64,000 bases of DNA from a virus: positions 36,936 to 100,935 of IMG/VR virus record IMGVR_UViG_3300006738_000004; one strand, given 5' to 3'. Below are positions 53,220-60,952 of the stretch, in pieces; positions within the stretch are counted from its first letter, which is position 1, and the number at the start of each line of letters is the position of its first letter. A program made the translations under genes and the position numbers. Below the pieces are notes generated by a model. The model was not told the origin of the DNA. It worked only from the letters and a program-made list of their open reading frames with translations, and searched no databases.

Positions 53220-53587
53220 GACGACGAATCGCAAAGAAAATCGTACAGTTGTACGAGGACGGGGAGAGGGGCCACAGACGCCAAGCTGTGGTGGATGCCT
53301 TTACCAGGATGAGGATGGAAGTCCCGCAGCCCGAGGAGCCTGTTTCGGCCCCCGCGCAGAAGTTCGTGAAGAAGCCCCAACGAACCGAGGAAGAGATCAA
53401 GGCTGCGTTGTCTGCTGTCGTGAAGATCACGATGGACACCTTGGCGGGCAACTCGCCCTTTGAGGAAGCTGGCCCCGACCTCTCGTCCATGAAGGTGGGT
53501 GAACTGAAGGCTCTGGCAAAGGAGCGGGGTCTGACGGGCTACTCCAGCTTGAAGAAGGCTGAGTTGGTCAGCGCACTCTCCGCATAG
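53216..53587 (+). CDS. Small protein with Rho-N/SAP-like C-terminal motif (123 aa)
   Basis: ATG overlaps the previous stop by 4 bp. The last 40 residues (LSSMKVGELKALAKERGLTG then YSSLKKAELVSALSA) form the helix-extension-helix of Rho-N/SAP-like nucleic-acid binding domains. The N-terminus is basic (MRRRIAKKIVQLYEDGERGH). Residues 39-55 are Pro/Glu-rich. Similar motifs end the proteins at 58342 and 59607. It ends convergently, 20 bp inside the exonuclease gene. Confidence 0.68.
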   Translation: MRRRIAKKIVQLYEDGERGHRRQAVVDAFTRMRMEVPQPEEPVSAPAQKFVKKPQRTEEEIKAALSAVVKITMDTLAGNSPFEEAGPDLSSMKVGELKALAKERGLTGYSSLKKAELVSALSA

Positions 53588-54191
53588 CCTTCTTCGTGGC
53601 CTTGTAGGTGCGCCTGCGGTGTCCCCAGCGCATGAGGAACCTTGCTGCCTTGCCTGACCTGTTGCACAGGTGGTAGAGGCGGCGTGCGTCCTTCGCATCC
53701 TTCATAGCGGTGTGGGAGCCGTCGGTGTCCCACCGTAGGAACTCTCGGATAGCGTCCATCGAGAGAGACTCCAGGCCACATGGCACGAGATGCTCATAGG
53801 CGAGGGTTACGGTATCTACCTTGTGGTAGGGGAGTTTCGGATTCCACCCGGCATTCTTGAAGGATGCGGAGAGCATGTCGATGTCGAAGCCCACGTTGTG
53901 GCCCACCAGGACGCATCCTTGGAGGGTTCCGCTAATCAGGTCAACGACCTCTCCCATGCGGGGGGCAGCCAACCAGCGGTCTGGGTTGGCCGCATAGCCG
54001 TTGATCTCCAGCGCCTTCGGATGGGCGAGTTCGATCTTCGCGGGCCGGATGAGGGACTGGTAGTACTCAACGCGCCCATCCGGCCATTCCTTCACGATAG
54101 CCACCTCGATGACCTCATGGGTCGCCGGGTCGAGTCCCGTAGTCTCGGTGTCGATGAAAGCGAGTGGTCGTTCGGAAATAGGGATACGCAT
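53568..54191 (-). CDS. DnaQ-like 3'-5' exonuclease (207 aa)
   Basis: DEDDh motifs are complete: AFIDTETTGLD (about 11-21), LVGHNVGFDIDML (about 97-109) and SHTAMKDAKDAR (about 158-169, His-x4-Asp). This is the fold of proofreading and RNase-T-like exonucleases. PolA already carries its own exonuclease, so a separate repair, recombination or RNA role is likely. The C-terminal 35 residues are basic (SGKAARFLMRWGHRRRTYKA). The ATG has no clear Shine-Dalgarno and lies 15 nt from the -10-like element of its promoter motif, suggesting a very short leader. Confidence 0.88.
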   Translation of the reverse strand: MRIPISERPLAFIDTETTGLDPATHEVIEVAIVKEWPDGRVEYYQSLIRPAKIELAHPKALEINGYAANPDRWLAAPRMGEVVDLISGTLQGCVLVGHNVGFDIDMLSASFKNAGWNPKLPYHKVDTVTLAYEHLVPCGLESLSMDAIREFLRWDTDGSHTAMKDAKDARRLYHLCNRSGKAARFLMRWGHRRRTYKATKKAMRRVR

Positions 54192-54206
54192 TGTTTGTGC
54201 CTATAT

Positions 54207-54239
54207 TCTCTACGGTTTCCCAGGCGGTCTGGAACCCTC
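54207..54239 (-). promoter_or_regulatory. Phage-type promoter motif for the exonuclease gene
   Basis: On the minus strand, GAGGGTTC (54239-54232), 16 nt, then CCGTAGAGA (54215-54207). The start codon at 54191 follows closely, with no convincing ribosome site between. Confidence 0.68.
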
Positions 54240-54297
54240 TCGATGCTTTTCCTATAAGCAGTTGTAGATAGTACCTTCCCCCGACAGGAGTTCTCAC

Positions 54298-54546
54298 ATG
54301 GCTATTCGATCTACTGCTTCAGCCTTTCAGCCCTCACCCCCCTACCTTCGCATCAGGCCAGCTTTCGGCAAACGCATCGGTGGGAATACGGGACGTAGCA
54401 CTGGTATGCGTGATGGTGCCGTTTCTTCGGCCTACTCGGCTGGTGCGGGAGCCTTCCAGAACGGCGGCAACGTCAAGCCCAATATGTGCTGTGCGCCCCC
54501 TCCGGGAGCAACTCGCATGTTCAAGATAAACGCCAAGATGGGATAA
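54298..54546 (+). CDS. Small Gly/Ala/Ser-rich protein (82 aa)
   Basis: ACAGGAG stands 8 nt before the ATG. The protein is basic and low complexity (SGRSTG-type and GAVSSAYSAGAGAFQNGGN), with a CC pair (MCCAPPPGATRMF) and a basic C-terminus. No family recognised. It is alone between divergent promoter regions and ends one base before the next promoter motif. A small virion or regulatory protein is possible. Confidence 0.6.
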   Translation: MAIRSTASAFQPSPPYLRIRPAFGKRIGGNTGRSTGMRDGAVSSAYSAGAGAFQNGGNVKPNMCCAPPPGATRMFKINAKMG

Positions 54547-54577
54547 GGGGGTTCTGTAGCTTCTCCTGACCCGTAAA
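54547..54577 (+). promoter_or_regulatory. Phage-type promoter motif for the phosphatase gene
   Basis: GGGGGTTC (54547-54554), 16 nt, then CCGTAAA (54571-54577). The ATG at 54596 has GGAGAGGAG upstream. Confidence 0.7.
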
Positions 54578-54595
54578 GAGGGAGAGGAGAAGCTA

Positions 54596-55378
54596 ATGGC
54601 CCGCACTTTGTTCATAGGCGACGTTCACGGCATGGCCGATGAGTTGCGTCAGTTGGTGGAGCGACTGGACCCCCAAGCGGGTGATGCGGTCGTTTTCGTC
54701 GGTGACTTGGTGGACAAGGGACCGGATTCCGTTGCTGTGGTTCGCATGGCGCGGGAGATGGCTGAAGCTGGGTCTTTCCAGGTCGTGTTGGTTGAAGGCA
54801 ACCACGAGGACAAGCACCGTCGGTTCCGTCGGAATAAGACGTTGCGGCCTGAGGTTGCTGAACAGCAAGCTGCTCGGTCCCCCGTATTGGCTGAGGTCAC
54901 GGAAGCCTTGTCTCAAGAAGACGTGGCCTTCTTGGACTCTGCTGTGCCTTTCCACAAGGTCCCTGAACACGGCATATTGGTCGTTCACGGCGGTGTCCCT
55001 GGTGACATGGTGGAGTTCCCGGCTGAGACAGTCGAGGAAGCCGCTGCTTTGACGGGTAAGGCCAAGCGTCGGTTGCAGTTGTTGCAGCGCACTCGGTTCG
55101 TTTCTGTCAGCACAGGAGGCTTCTTGAAGTTGGGCACTGAATCCGAAGCTGATCCGTTCTGGGCTGAAGTCTTCGACGGTCGGTTTGGTCATGTTGTGTT
55201 CGGCCATGAGCCTTTCATGGATGGCCCCGGTATGTTCCCTCACGCTACAGGCGTGGACACGGGTGCCGTGTTCGGGGGGTCGTTGACAGCTTTGGTTGTC
55301 GAAGCCTCTGGAGAGCGGTCTTTCGTGTCCGTTCCTGGGCGTAAGTTCAGCGAGCGGTGGAGTTCCCCTGGCCGGTAG
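54596..55378 (+). CDS. PPP-type metallophosphatase (260 aa)
   Basis: Motifs of the calcineurin-like/PPP family are all present: GDVHG (about 8), GDLVDKG (about 36), GNHED (about 69), VVHGGVPG (about 125) and FGHEP (about 200), with GVDTGAVFGG after it. Members are Mn-dependent protein or nucleotide phosphatases, including the lambda phage protein phosphatase. In phages they may reverse host phosphorylation or cleave signalling nucleotides. A separate promoter motif and strong ribosome site precede it. Substrate unknown. Confidence 0.9.
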   Translation: MARTLFIGDVHGMADELRQLVERLDPQAGDAVVFVGDLVDKGPDSVAVVRMAREMAEAGSFQVVLVEGNHEDKHRRFRRNKTLRPEVAEQQAARSPVLAEVTEALSQEDVAFLDSAVPFHKVPEHGILVVHGGVPGDMVEFPAETVEEAAALTGKAKRRLQLLQRTRFVSVSTGGFLKLGTESEADPFWAEVFDGRFGHVVFGHEPFMDGPGMFPHATGVDTGAVFGGSLTALVVEASGERSFVSVPGRKFSERWSSPGR

Positions 55379-55381
55379 GTC

Positions 55382-55414
55382 GGGGGGGTTTCTTCCTTAT
55401 TGCCAGCGGGTATC
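55382..55414 (+). promoter_or_regulatory. Phage-type promoter motif (GGGGGGGTTT-16-GGGTATC)
   Basis: Starting 4 bp after the phosphatase stop, GGGGGGGTTT (55382-55391), 16 nt, then GGGTATC (55408-55414). The next ATG is at 55441, with GGAGG between. Confidence 0.62.
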
Positions 55415-55440
55415 AATACCTGTTGTCGGCTGGAGGCCCA

Positions 55441-55938
55441 ATGAAAATGGAAGACATGAAGGGGTGGACCATGGATGTGGTGGACCACCTCCTGAGCCAA
55501 GCAGTCACGTTCCGCAAAAAGGGAGATGAGATTCCCCCGACCTTCTTTTTGGTCTCGTTCCCGGAGAACGAAACCCCCTTGGTTTACCAAGTCGATCCCT
55601 CGAACTGGGGCAACGACAAGGAAGGTGTGGCTCAGCAGATCCGCGTCCAAAGTGAAGAGGTGGGTGCGCGGTACGTCATCCACCTGTGTGAAGCGTGGAT
55701 GTCTATCCCCTCCAACGAAGAAGCATTGGCGGCTGGGGCGTGGATAAACGCTGGCATGTCACTCGCCAGCTACCCGGACAAAACAGAGAACATCCTGCTT
55801 TCTGTTGACGGCCCTGACTTGAATCAGATTCTCATGCACCGAATCCACGACGACGGCTCCATCGGGGAGCGGGTGAACGTCGAGGGCGAGTACGGCGGCA
55901 ACTTCCACAACTTGTCAGGACACGTCGGCTGCAACTGA
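55441..55938 (+). CDS. Hypothetical protein (165 aa)
   Basis: ATG 55441 follows GGAGGCCCA. The protein shows an ordered alpha/beta mix: WTMDVVDHLLSQAVTFRKKG, FFLVSFPENETPLVYQVD, YVIHLCEAWMSIPSNEEALA and TENILLSVDGPDLNQILMHR. No known family. A small hairpin (GAGGC-ggtaga-GCCTC, 55937-55952) spans its stop codon. It may serve as a cytosolic enzyme or regulator; I propose no role. Confidence 0.62.
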   Translation: MKMEDMKGWTMDVVDHLLSQAVTFRKKGDEIPPTFFLVSFPENETPLVYQVDPSNWGNDKEGVAQQIRVQSEEVGARYVIHLCEAWMSIPSNEEALAAGAWINAGMSLASYPDKTENILLSVDGPDLNQILMHRIHDDGSIGERVNVEGEYGGNFHNLSGHVGCN

Positions 55939-55969
55939 GGCGGTAGAGCCTCTATCCCCGTGGTGGTGC

Positions 55970-56707
55970 ATGGCGACCATCAAGCTAACCGGCCTCGGCT
56001 CTGCCTTCGGCATCACCACAGCAGGGACCGATGACATTTCATCGACCCCTGGTGGGTTGACGGTCGGGGACGCCGATACCGATGACATCACGATCAACGC
56101 TGAGTTCACTTCCAGCTTGATTCCAGACATAGACAACGCGGTAGACCTGGGAAACGGGGATAAGTCGTGGCGTGAGATATGCCTGGGGACCGCGATCAAC
56201 CTCCATGGCACCGGCAATCTCGGCCTGCGGCTTGTGTGGGAAGACCCAACGATTCAGGACGAGACTATCACCCTCCCAGCCAGGAGCGGTCACGTTGCCT
56301 TGGAGGGTTTCCTACCCTCCTACCTGTCCTTCGGGAAGAACAACGCCCAGTCAGCAGACCTCACCGACTTTGAACTCTCCACCGTCAACGGGTCAACGAA
56401 CGCACGGGGGTGGAGGATGCCTGTCCCCGGTGCGGTCACCCACATAAGTTGTCAGTACGATGCGACCGCAAGCGGAGGCACCAACAGTTTCACCCTCGAC
56501 CTCTACAAGAACGGTGTGAAGGAAGTCGGGTACAGCCTCGTTATGAACGACGTCACTTCGGGTGACCAGGGGGACCAAGTGGCGTTCTCGCCGCATCTTC
56601 CCTTTAGTGCTGGTGACAGTCTGACATTGAAACTCACCATGACAGCGGGGCAGGGTGACACGTTCACTATGGATGACTTGGCGTGCCTCTTGAGGGTTCT
56701 GAACTGA
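55970..56707 (+). CDS. Fibre-like structural protein in the replication region (245 aa)
   Basis: The words LIPDIDNAVDLGNGDKSWRE and VGDADTDDITINAEFTSSLI are typical of phage tail-fibre shafts. The last 110 residues (SYLSFGKNNAQSADLTDFEL ... ATASGGTNSFTLDLYKNGVK) resemble the beta-rich tips of the adhesin array 20-50 kb away. So a tail-type gene lies among replication genes. It may be a displaced tip subunit or a separate host-recognition protein. No own promoter copy is seen. Confidence 0.68.
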   Translation: MATIKLTGLGSAFGITTAGTDDISSTPGGLTVGDADTDDITINAEFTSSLIPDIDNAVDLGNGDKSWREICLGTAINLHGTGNLGLRLVWEDPTIQDETITLPARSGHVALEGFLPSYLSFGKNNAQSADLTDFELSTVNGSTNARGWRMPVPGAVTHISCQYDATASGGTNSFTLDLYKNGVKEVGYSLVMNDVTSGDQGDQVAFSPHLPFSAGDSLTLKLTMTAGQGDTFTMDDLACLLRVLN

Positions 56708-58068
56708 TGCCCACCAACGTCGTCAAGACTCCAGCCGATGAGAAGAAGTGGCAGAAAGCCAAAGCCCGTGCAAAAGAGCAGGGGAAGGCCGAGAACTATG
56801 CCTACATCATGGGCATCTACAAGCAGATGAACCCCGAGAGGTTCAAGTCAGCCCAGCGGGTCGCCGCCAGATACGCAGCACAGCTTCCTTTGATGGACCC
56901 CCTCTACAACCTGCGGGAAGCCGCCAAGGAACTGCTCTTGCTGGAGGACCATCTGGGTCATGCCCAGAAGCACTGTCCTGACTGCATCCGTAAACATCTG
57001 CTCACCACGGAGGCACTGCTTGAAGAAGCAGTGCGCCTCGACACAGAAGGGGAGATGTTGGGGTTGCTCTCACCGCTTCCGGCACAGGTACGGGAACTGT
57101 GGACAGCCTATCAAGATGGTCGCCCGAAGCATGAGATCGGGCAAGCCGCCCGTGTTTTGCGTAAGGGACTCGTAGAGGCTTCTGCCGCTGTTCGTGTGGC
57201 TGCCCGAAAAGGGCCGCCCATGCAGATGGGGTCAGCCGCCATGCTCAAGCGTCAGGGCCTGATTCCAGTGGACGTGTTCTTCGGTGAAGCACGCCCCCAC
57301 AAGCGCCCCATCATTGAACTCGGGGACGGCTTGCAGGACCGACGTGGAAAGCTGCACTTCTTCGTGGGTGTTGATGAGCGGGGGAAGGCCATCCTCGCTG
57401 ACACGATGGACAAGGCTAAGCGGCTTCATCGGAAGGTCATCCAAGACCGTAAGCACCACACCACAGCGAAAAACGTGGCTGCGAGATTCCAACTCAAGCA
57501 GGCCAAGCCTGAGAAGGCCCTGTACACAGCCGTTTTTCTCGATGACCCCGATGCTTTGAAGCGGTGGTGGGTGGAAGAGACCGGGATTCCGCTGTTGCCG
57601 AAGCACTACGCCCACCACATGACCATCAAGTATAGGCCCGACGCCAAAGAGGTAGTGGACCTCCCCATCGGTAAACGTGCCCCCCTCAGGATTGTGGGGT
57701 GGGCGGCAGATGCGAAAGGGCAGGCGGTCAAGGTGGAATCATCGGTCAGAAGCACCAAGAAGATTGCCCATGTCACGGTTGCGACCGACGGCACCCGTCC
57801 CGTGTACTCCAACAAGCTCCTGGCTACGGGCATAGAGCCTGCAAGCGGAACGCTCAAGGGGCGCGTTGGCTACAAAAGCACAGACTTGCTTCGGCACAAG
57901 CCCGTCTTCGACCTCAGTGGAACCATCTACGAAGCACTGTCCAAGATGGGGCCACGCAAAGCAATGCTCCCGGAGCAAGTCACAGACGAACGGGACCACG
58001 ACGTAAGACGGGATGACCCAGAAGATGGCGGTGGTTCCGTGCTTCCGGGGAGCGAGGAAGAAGAGTGA
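56707..58068 (+). CDS. Multi-part protein with C-terminal 2H-phosphoesterase-like domain (453 aa)
   Basis: ATG 56707 shares a base with the previous TGA. Residues 5-40 (KTPADEKKWQKAKARAKEQG then ENYAYIMGIYKQM) are a short helical module common in phage proteins. Residues about 65-115 hold LEDHLGHAQKHCPDCIRKHL. From about residue 270, LYTAVFLDDPDALKRWW, HHMTIKY (about 303) and AHVTVAT (about 354) give the two H-x-T-x motifs of the 2H phosphoesterase fold (RNA cyclic phosphodiesterases, LigT, and Acb1-type anti-CBASS enzymes). The tail is acidic. An RNA-end or cyclic-nucleotide hydrolase is likely; the exact substrate is open. Confidence 0.62.
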   Translation: MPTNVVKTPADEKKWQKAKARAKEQGKAENYAYIMGIYKQMNPERFKSAQRVAARYAAQLPLMDPLYNLREAAKELLLLEDHLGHAQKHCPDCIRKHLLTTEALLEEAVRLDTEGEMLGLLSPLPAQVRELWTAYQDGRPKHEIGQAARVLRKGLVEASAAVRVAARKGPPMQMGSAAMLKRQGLIPVDVFFGEARPHKRPIIELGDGLQDRRGKLHFFVGVDERGKAILADTMDKAKRLHRKVIQDRKHHTTAKNVAARFQLKQAKPEKALYTAVFLDDPDALKRWWVEETGIPLLPKHYAHHMTIKYRPDAKEVVDLPIGKRAPLRIVGWAADAKGQAVKVESSVRSTKKIAHVTVATDGTRPVYSNKLLATGIEPASGTLKGRVGYKSTDLLRHKPVFDLSGTIYEALSKMGPRKAMLPEQVTDERDHDVRRDDPEDGGGSVLPGSEEEE

Positions 58069-58280
58069 ACGGTCCCGAAAACAAGGAGAAAGGCCCACAA
58101 AGTCATGACTGGTGTCCTCCTGGATTCTGGGCTATTCCTTTGGGGGACGAGAAGGCATCAGACCTGTTATGGTTGTACTCTCGTCGCGTAAAGCGGAGCG
58201 ACCCCCTTCTGAGTGAGCGGTTGGAAGAAGCGTTGCAGAAGGTTGGGTTCGACCCCTCCGACCAAAAGTTCCATCGTTAG
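58065..58280 (+). CDS. Small hypothetical protein (71 aa)
   Basis: GTG start overlapping the previous stop by 4 bp. The sequence (DWCPPGFWAIPLGDEKASDL, LLSERLEEALQKVGFDPSDQ) suggests a compact mostly helical domain. No known family. It is the last gene before the promoter motif at 58291. Confidence 0.6.
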   Translation: MNGPENKEKGPQSHDWCPPGFWAIPLGDEKASDLLWLYSRRVKRSDPLLSERLEEALQKVGFDPSDQKFHR

Positions 58281-58290
58281 GTTGAAGCAA

Positions 58291-58321
58291 GGGGGGTCTT
58301 AGTTTCTCCCTGACGGGTATC
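58291..58321 (+). promoter_or_regulatory. Phage-type promoter motif (GGGGGGTC-16-GGGTATC)
   Basis: GGGGGGTC (58291-58298), 16 nt, then GGGTATC (58315-58321). The next gene begins with GTG at 58342 after GGAGGTG. Confidence 0.65.
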
Positions 58322-58341
58322 TCTTACCTGGAGGTGCCCTT

Positions 58342-58845
58342 GTGACGAGGAAACTGAAGCCTATTGAGCTTCCCGTCGATCCCAAGTTGGCTGAGGAAGT
58401 GCTCAACTTTCCGGTTGTGGGCGCAGCCGGAACCGCCATCACCATTGGTGACCGGGTGCGTGAAGCTATCGCTGCGGTGGGGGAGGCGAACGCCTTCCTT
58501 TCCGAGAGTGTGGTCGCCAAGCTCCTGGCCGAGACCTTGATGAAGAGCCAGAAGAGGCGGGGCTTCCCCTCGCTTCAAGTTTCCCCGAATGGTGAGGTGG
58601 TTCTCCGCATTGACTATGAGGCTGAGTCCCCTACAGACCACAAGCCCCGGCCTCTTCCCTCCCTCAATGAACTGAGGGCGCTGGCGGCTGAGGCGAACGT
58701 GGACATCTCGGATCTCGGACGCAAGAAGCATGAGATCATCAAGAGGTTGGAGAGCCACCCGACGGACGCTCCCCCGGATAGACTGCGGGACGACGTTCAA
58801 GAATCAAAGGTAGCTCTCGGGCACATCAAGCTCCCCCGACACTAA
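58342..58845 (+). CDS. Hypothetical protein with SAP/HeH-like end (167 aa)
   Basis: GTG start with GGAGGTG upstream. Residues about 110-140 read LPSLNELRALAAEANVDISD, then LGRKKHEIIKRLESH, a helix-extension-helix pattern of SAP/Rho-N-like domains. The N-terminal 90 residues (ELPVDPKLAEEVLNFPVVGA, ...) are of no known family. With the proteins at 53216 and 59607 it forms a set of small phage proteins with related ends. Confidence 0.62.
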   Translation: MTRKLKPIELPVDPKLAEEVLNFPVVGAAGTAITIGDRVREAIAAVGEANAFLSESVVAKLLAETLMKSQKRRGFPSLQVSPNGEVVLRIDYEAESPTDHKPRPLPSLNELRALAAEANVDISDLGRKKHEIIKRLESHPTDAPPDRLRDDVQESKVALGHIKLPRH

Positions 58846-58890
58846 TCTCGACGGTATCCCCCCTATACGGGACGGCAAACGGAGGTTAGC

Positions 58891-59265
58891 GTGTCCAACT
58901 ACGGTTTCTGGACTTACGGCAACAAGTGTGGCCTTGAAGGGGCCGCATCTACGCTTGTAGAGATGCGGGACGGTCGAACCGTGACGCAAAAGGACCCGGA
59001 CAACCCTGCCGTTCTCGAAGACTACTTCATCGCCTTCAGCTTGAGGTCATCGAAGCAGGCCCGGAACGACTTCACACGCCTTTTCAGTGGCCTTAGCAAA
59101 GCAGCCCAGTCACGCCTCACGGATTTGATTCTTCAGAACCCGGCCCAGACCTCTCTGGTTCTGAATGACCAAGACTTCGCGGATGCGATCCAGCACCGCG
59201 AGGTGACATCCGGGGTACGGACACGGTTGGAGATGGCGATCCGTAAGTTGCCTGGGGGACTGTGA
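58891..59265 (+). CDS. Hypothetical protein (124 aa)
   Basis: GTG start with GGAGG 7 nt upstream. Opening MSNYGFWTYGNKCGLEGAAS and a helical second half (LRSSKQARNDFTRLFSGLSK). No domain known. The GC-rich gap before it holds a CCCCTATACGGG box, but no full promoter match was seen. It shares a base with the next gene. Confidence 0.62.
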   Translation: MSNYGFWTYGNKCGLEGAASTLVEMRDGRTVTQKDPDNPAVLEDYFIAFSLRSSKQARNDFTRLFSGLSKAAQSRLTDLILQNPAQTSLVLNDQDFADAIQHREVTSGVRTRLEMAIRKLPGGL

Positions 59266-59603
59266 TGGCGAAGTCCGCTACACCCCCACCCCCAGAGGTC
59301 ACGTCACCGTGTACTCGGGAGAAATCACCCCTGCAATCCAAGAAGTTCATCGCCTACTTGCTGGCCGAAGCAACTTGGAAGGTGGTCGTGATCATCGGCT
59401 TGAGCGGAATCATCTACATCCAGACACAACCAGACACAACGGCGGTGGATACTTGGATGTATTGGCTTCTCTTAGCGTGCGTGGTCATCGCAGGTTTTGT
59501 AGAAGCAGGTTTTATTGGAGGGCAGGCGTGGCTTGATAGGTATGTTCGCCTTGCCCTGATTGCAGCTAACACTGGGGATGAATCCCCATCTCACAAGGAG
59601 TAA
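59265..59603 (+). CDS. Small membrane protein (112 aa), two TM helices
   Basis: ATG 59265 shares a base with the previous stop (TGATG). After a Pro/Ser-rich N-terminus, hydrophobic helices are WKVVVIIGLSGIIYIQ (about 38-53) and WMYWLLLACVVIAGFVEAGF (about 64-83). An amphipathic end (WLDRYVRLALIAAN) follows. It could be a second holin-like or early membrane protein. No enzymatic motif. Confidence 0.62.
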   Translation: MAKSATPPPPEVTSPCTREKSPLQSKKFIAYLLAEATWKVVVIIGLSGIIYIQTQPDTTAVDTWMYWLLLACVVIAGFVEAGFIGGQAWLDRYVRLALIAANTGDESPSHKE

Positions 59604-59606
59604 GTC

Positions 59607-59870
59607 ATGGGACGAGGAATCCCCACAGCACTCATGGGTCGCCCCCTTCGTAGAAGTGGACACCCTATGCGACACAACAACCCAACAGGAGCCAAGGAGG
59701 CAGCCCCGGCTCCCGCCCCAGCGCCTGAACCTGCACCCGAAGCTGAAGAAGCAGCTTTCAGCATGTCCAACTCCAAGGCCGAGCTTTTGGCTGAGGCTGA
59801 TCGCCTCGTATTGGGAGTGGACAGCGGGAACACCAAGGCCGAGATCCTGGCGGCTATCGAAGCTGTGTAA
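59607..59870 (+). CDS. Ala/Pro-rich protein with HeH/LEM-like end (87 aa)
   Basis: ATG follows AAGGAG. A basic N-terminus (MGRGIPTALMGRPLRRSGHP), an Ala/Pro/Glu linker (APAPAPAPEPAPEAEEAAF), then NSKAELLAEADRLVLGVDSG and NTKAEILAAIEAV. The end is a helix-extension-helix (HeH/LEM-like) nucleic-acid-binding motif. It lies 3 bp after the membrane protein gene. It may link DNA to other phage parts. Confidence 0.65.
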   Translation: MGRGIPTALMGRPLRRSGHPMRHNNPTGAKEAAPAPAPAPEPAPEAEEAAFSMSNSKAELLAEADRLVLGVDSGNTKAEILAAIEAV

Positions 59871-59879
59871 GAGGGGCCA

Positions 59880-60323
59880 ATGGCTGATCTTCAGCCCATG
59901 GTGGTGTTTATGTACACCCGGTCACGGGAGTACGGCTTTTGTGCGGCCTCTTCAGAGGATGCCCAGGTGTACTTCCACGTCGATGTGTTTCACCGGACGA
60001 TGCCCCAAGAGCCTCCTCCCATCGTGGGGGAGGCTGTCCAAGTAGAGGTTTCCTCTAACCCAGACCGCCCCAAAGCTATCAGGGTGCTTCGTGCCGCCCC
60101 TCCGAGCCGTCTCGTAGGAGAGGTGAAATCCTTTGACCCTGGAAAGGGTTGGGGCTTTATCCAGCACGAGTCGGGAAGCTACTTCCTCCATAGGAGCGAG
60201 ATGGAAGGCATATGGGTGCCTGTTCGCGGGTCACGGGTATCCTTTTATCCGGGAATGAAGGACGGGCAGCCTCGTGCGTGCCATGTCGGACAACAAGGAA
60301 CTCTTGGGCAAGGAGAGGGATAA
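59880..60323 (+). CDS. Double cold-shock-domain protein (147 aa)
   Basis: The second half carries a clear cold-shock fold: VGEVKSFDPGKGWGFIQHES (RNP1-like KGWGFI, about 84-93), then YFLHRSEM (RNP2-like) and VSFYPGMKDGQPRACHV. The first half (MYTRSREYGFCAASSEDAQV, then YFHVDVFH and VQVEVSSNPDRPKAIRVL) is a second, weaker copy. Such proteins bind single-stranded RNA or DNA and melt structure. A phage could use it to aid translation or replication. Confidence 0.8.
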   Translation: MADLQPMVVFMYTRSREYGFCAASSEDAQVYFHVDVFHRTMPQEPPPIVGEAVQVEVSSNPDRPKAIRVLRAAPPSRLVGEVKSFDPGKGWGFIQHESGSYFLHRSEMEGIWVPVRGSRVSFYPGMKDGQPRACHVGQQGTLGQGEG

Positions 60324-60325
60324 CG

Positions 60326-60952
60326 ATGTCGGTTGATAGCAACCCTTTTGGGGGCACAGGCGCAGGAAGCACCTACACGCCAATGACAGATGTGGAACGA
60401 GAGGCTGTCTCTCGTTTGGTCGAGGCAGGCAGGTTGCGGGTCCATGTCGTGGGTTGGGGTGTTGTCAATAGCCCTCGGGTCATCATCGGGGACCTGCGTA
60501 TCGGCATCCAGTTCCGACTGGACTTCAATGCTCCAGCAGTCCCGCAACCCAACCACTACTTCGACCTTGAGCTTAGGACGGACTCAGGGCTTCTCCTCTA
60601 CAAGGAGAGGCAGCCGACCATCTTCAACTACAAGCCTGTCCAAATCTGTGCGGGGATGTTCCTGGACTTGGTGTGGGACATCGCTATCCGGCACATGGAC
60701 CCCAAGATCGTGAAGGCCCTTGTGCCAGGAGCAACGGGCTTCACATCCAGATGGCAAGACCGGGACACTGGGGAGATGACCCTAAAGGGGAACACCCGGC
60801 ACATGACCGCAGAGACCCTTCAACGGTTGAAGCAGGTTCGAGTCATGGAAGAGGTCTCCAAGGCCGACACCAAAGAGATGGCCGCAAAAGCCACCGCCAA
60901 AGCTGAGGGCCTTGAGCTTGCGGCGAAGAAGGCGCTCATCAAGCTCAAGTAG
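60326..60952 (+). CDS. Hypothetical protein (208 aa), last of the replication operon
   Basis: ATG 60326 follows GGAGAGGGATAACG; a longer frame from 60212 overlaps the cold-shock gene and lacks a ribosome site. Words VHVVGWGVVNSPRVIIGDLR, YFDLELRTDSGLLLYKERQP and a basic helical C-terminus (KEMAAKATAKAEGLELAAKK) suggest an ordered N-terminal domain and a long helix. No known family. A perfect GC-rich hairpin follows at 61019-61043. Confidence 0.62.
   Translation: MSVDSNPFGGTGAGSTYTPMTDVEREAVSRLVEAGRLRVHVVGWGVVNSPRVIIGDLRIGIQFRLDFNAPAVPQPNHYFDLELRTDSGLLLYKERQPTIFNYKPVQICAGMFLDLVWDIAIRHMDPKIVKALVPGATGFTSRWQDRDTGEMTLKGNTRHMTAETLQRLKQVRVMEEVSKADTKEMAAKATAKAEGLELAAKKALIKLK

Noticed and set aside
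53568-54191. Possibility that the exonuclease is the missing proofreading part of the polymerase
   Set aside because: The polymerase at 45258 has its own complete DEDD motifs, so this is a separate enzyme.
58846-58890. CCCCTATACGGG box as promoter
   Set aside because: It has a near-match to the -10 part on either strand, but no GGGGGTTC 16 nt before it.
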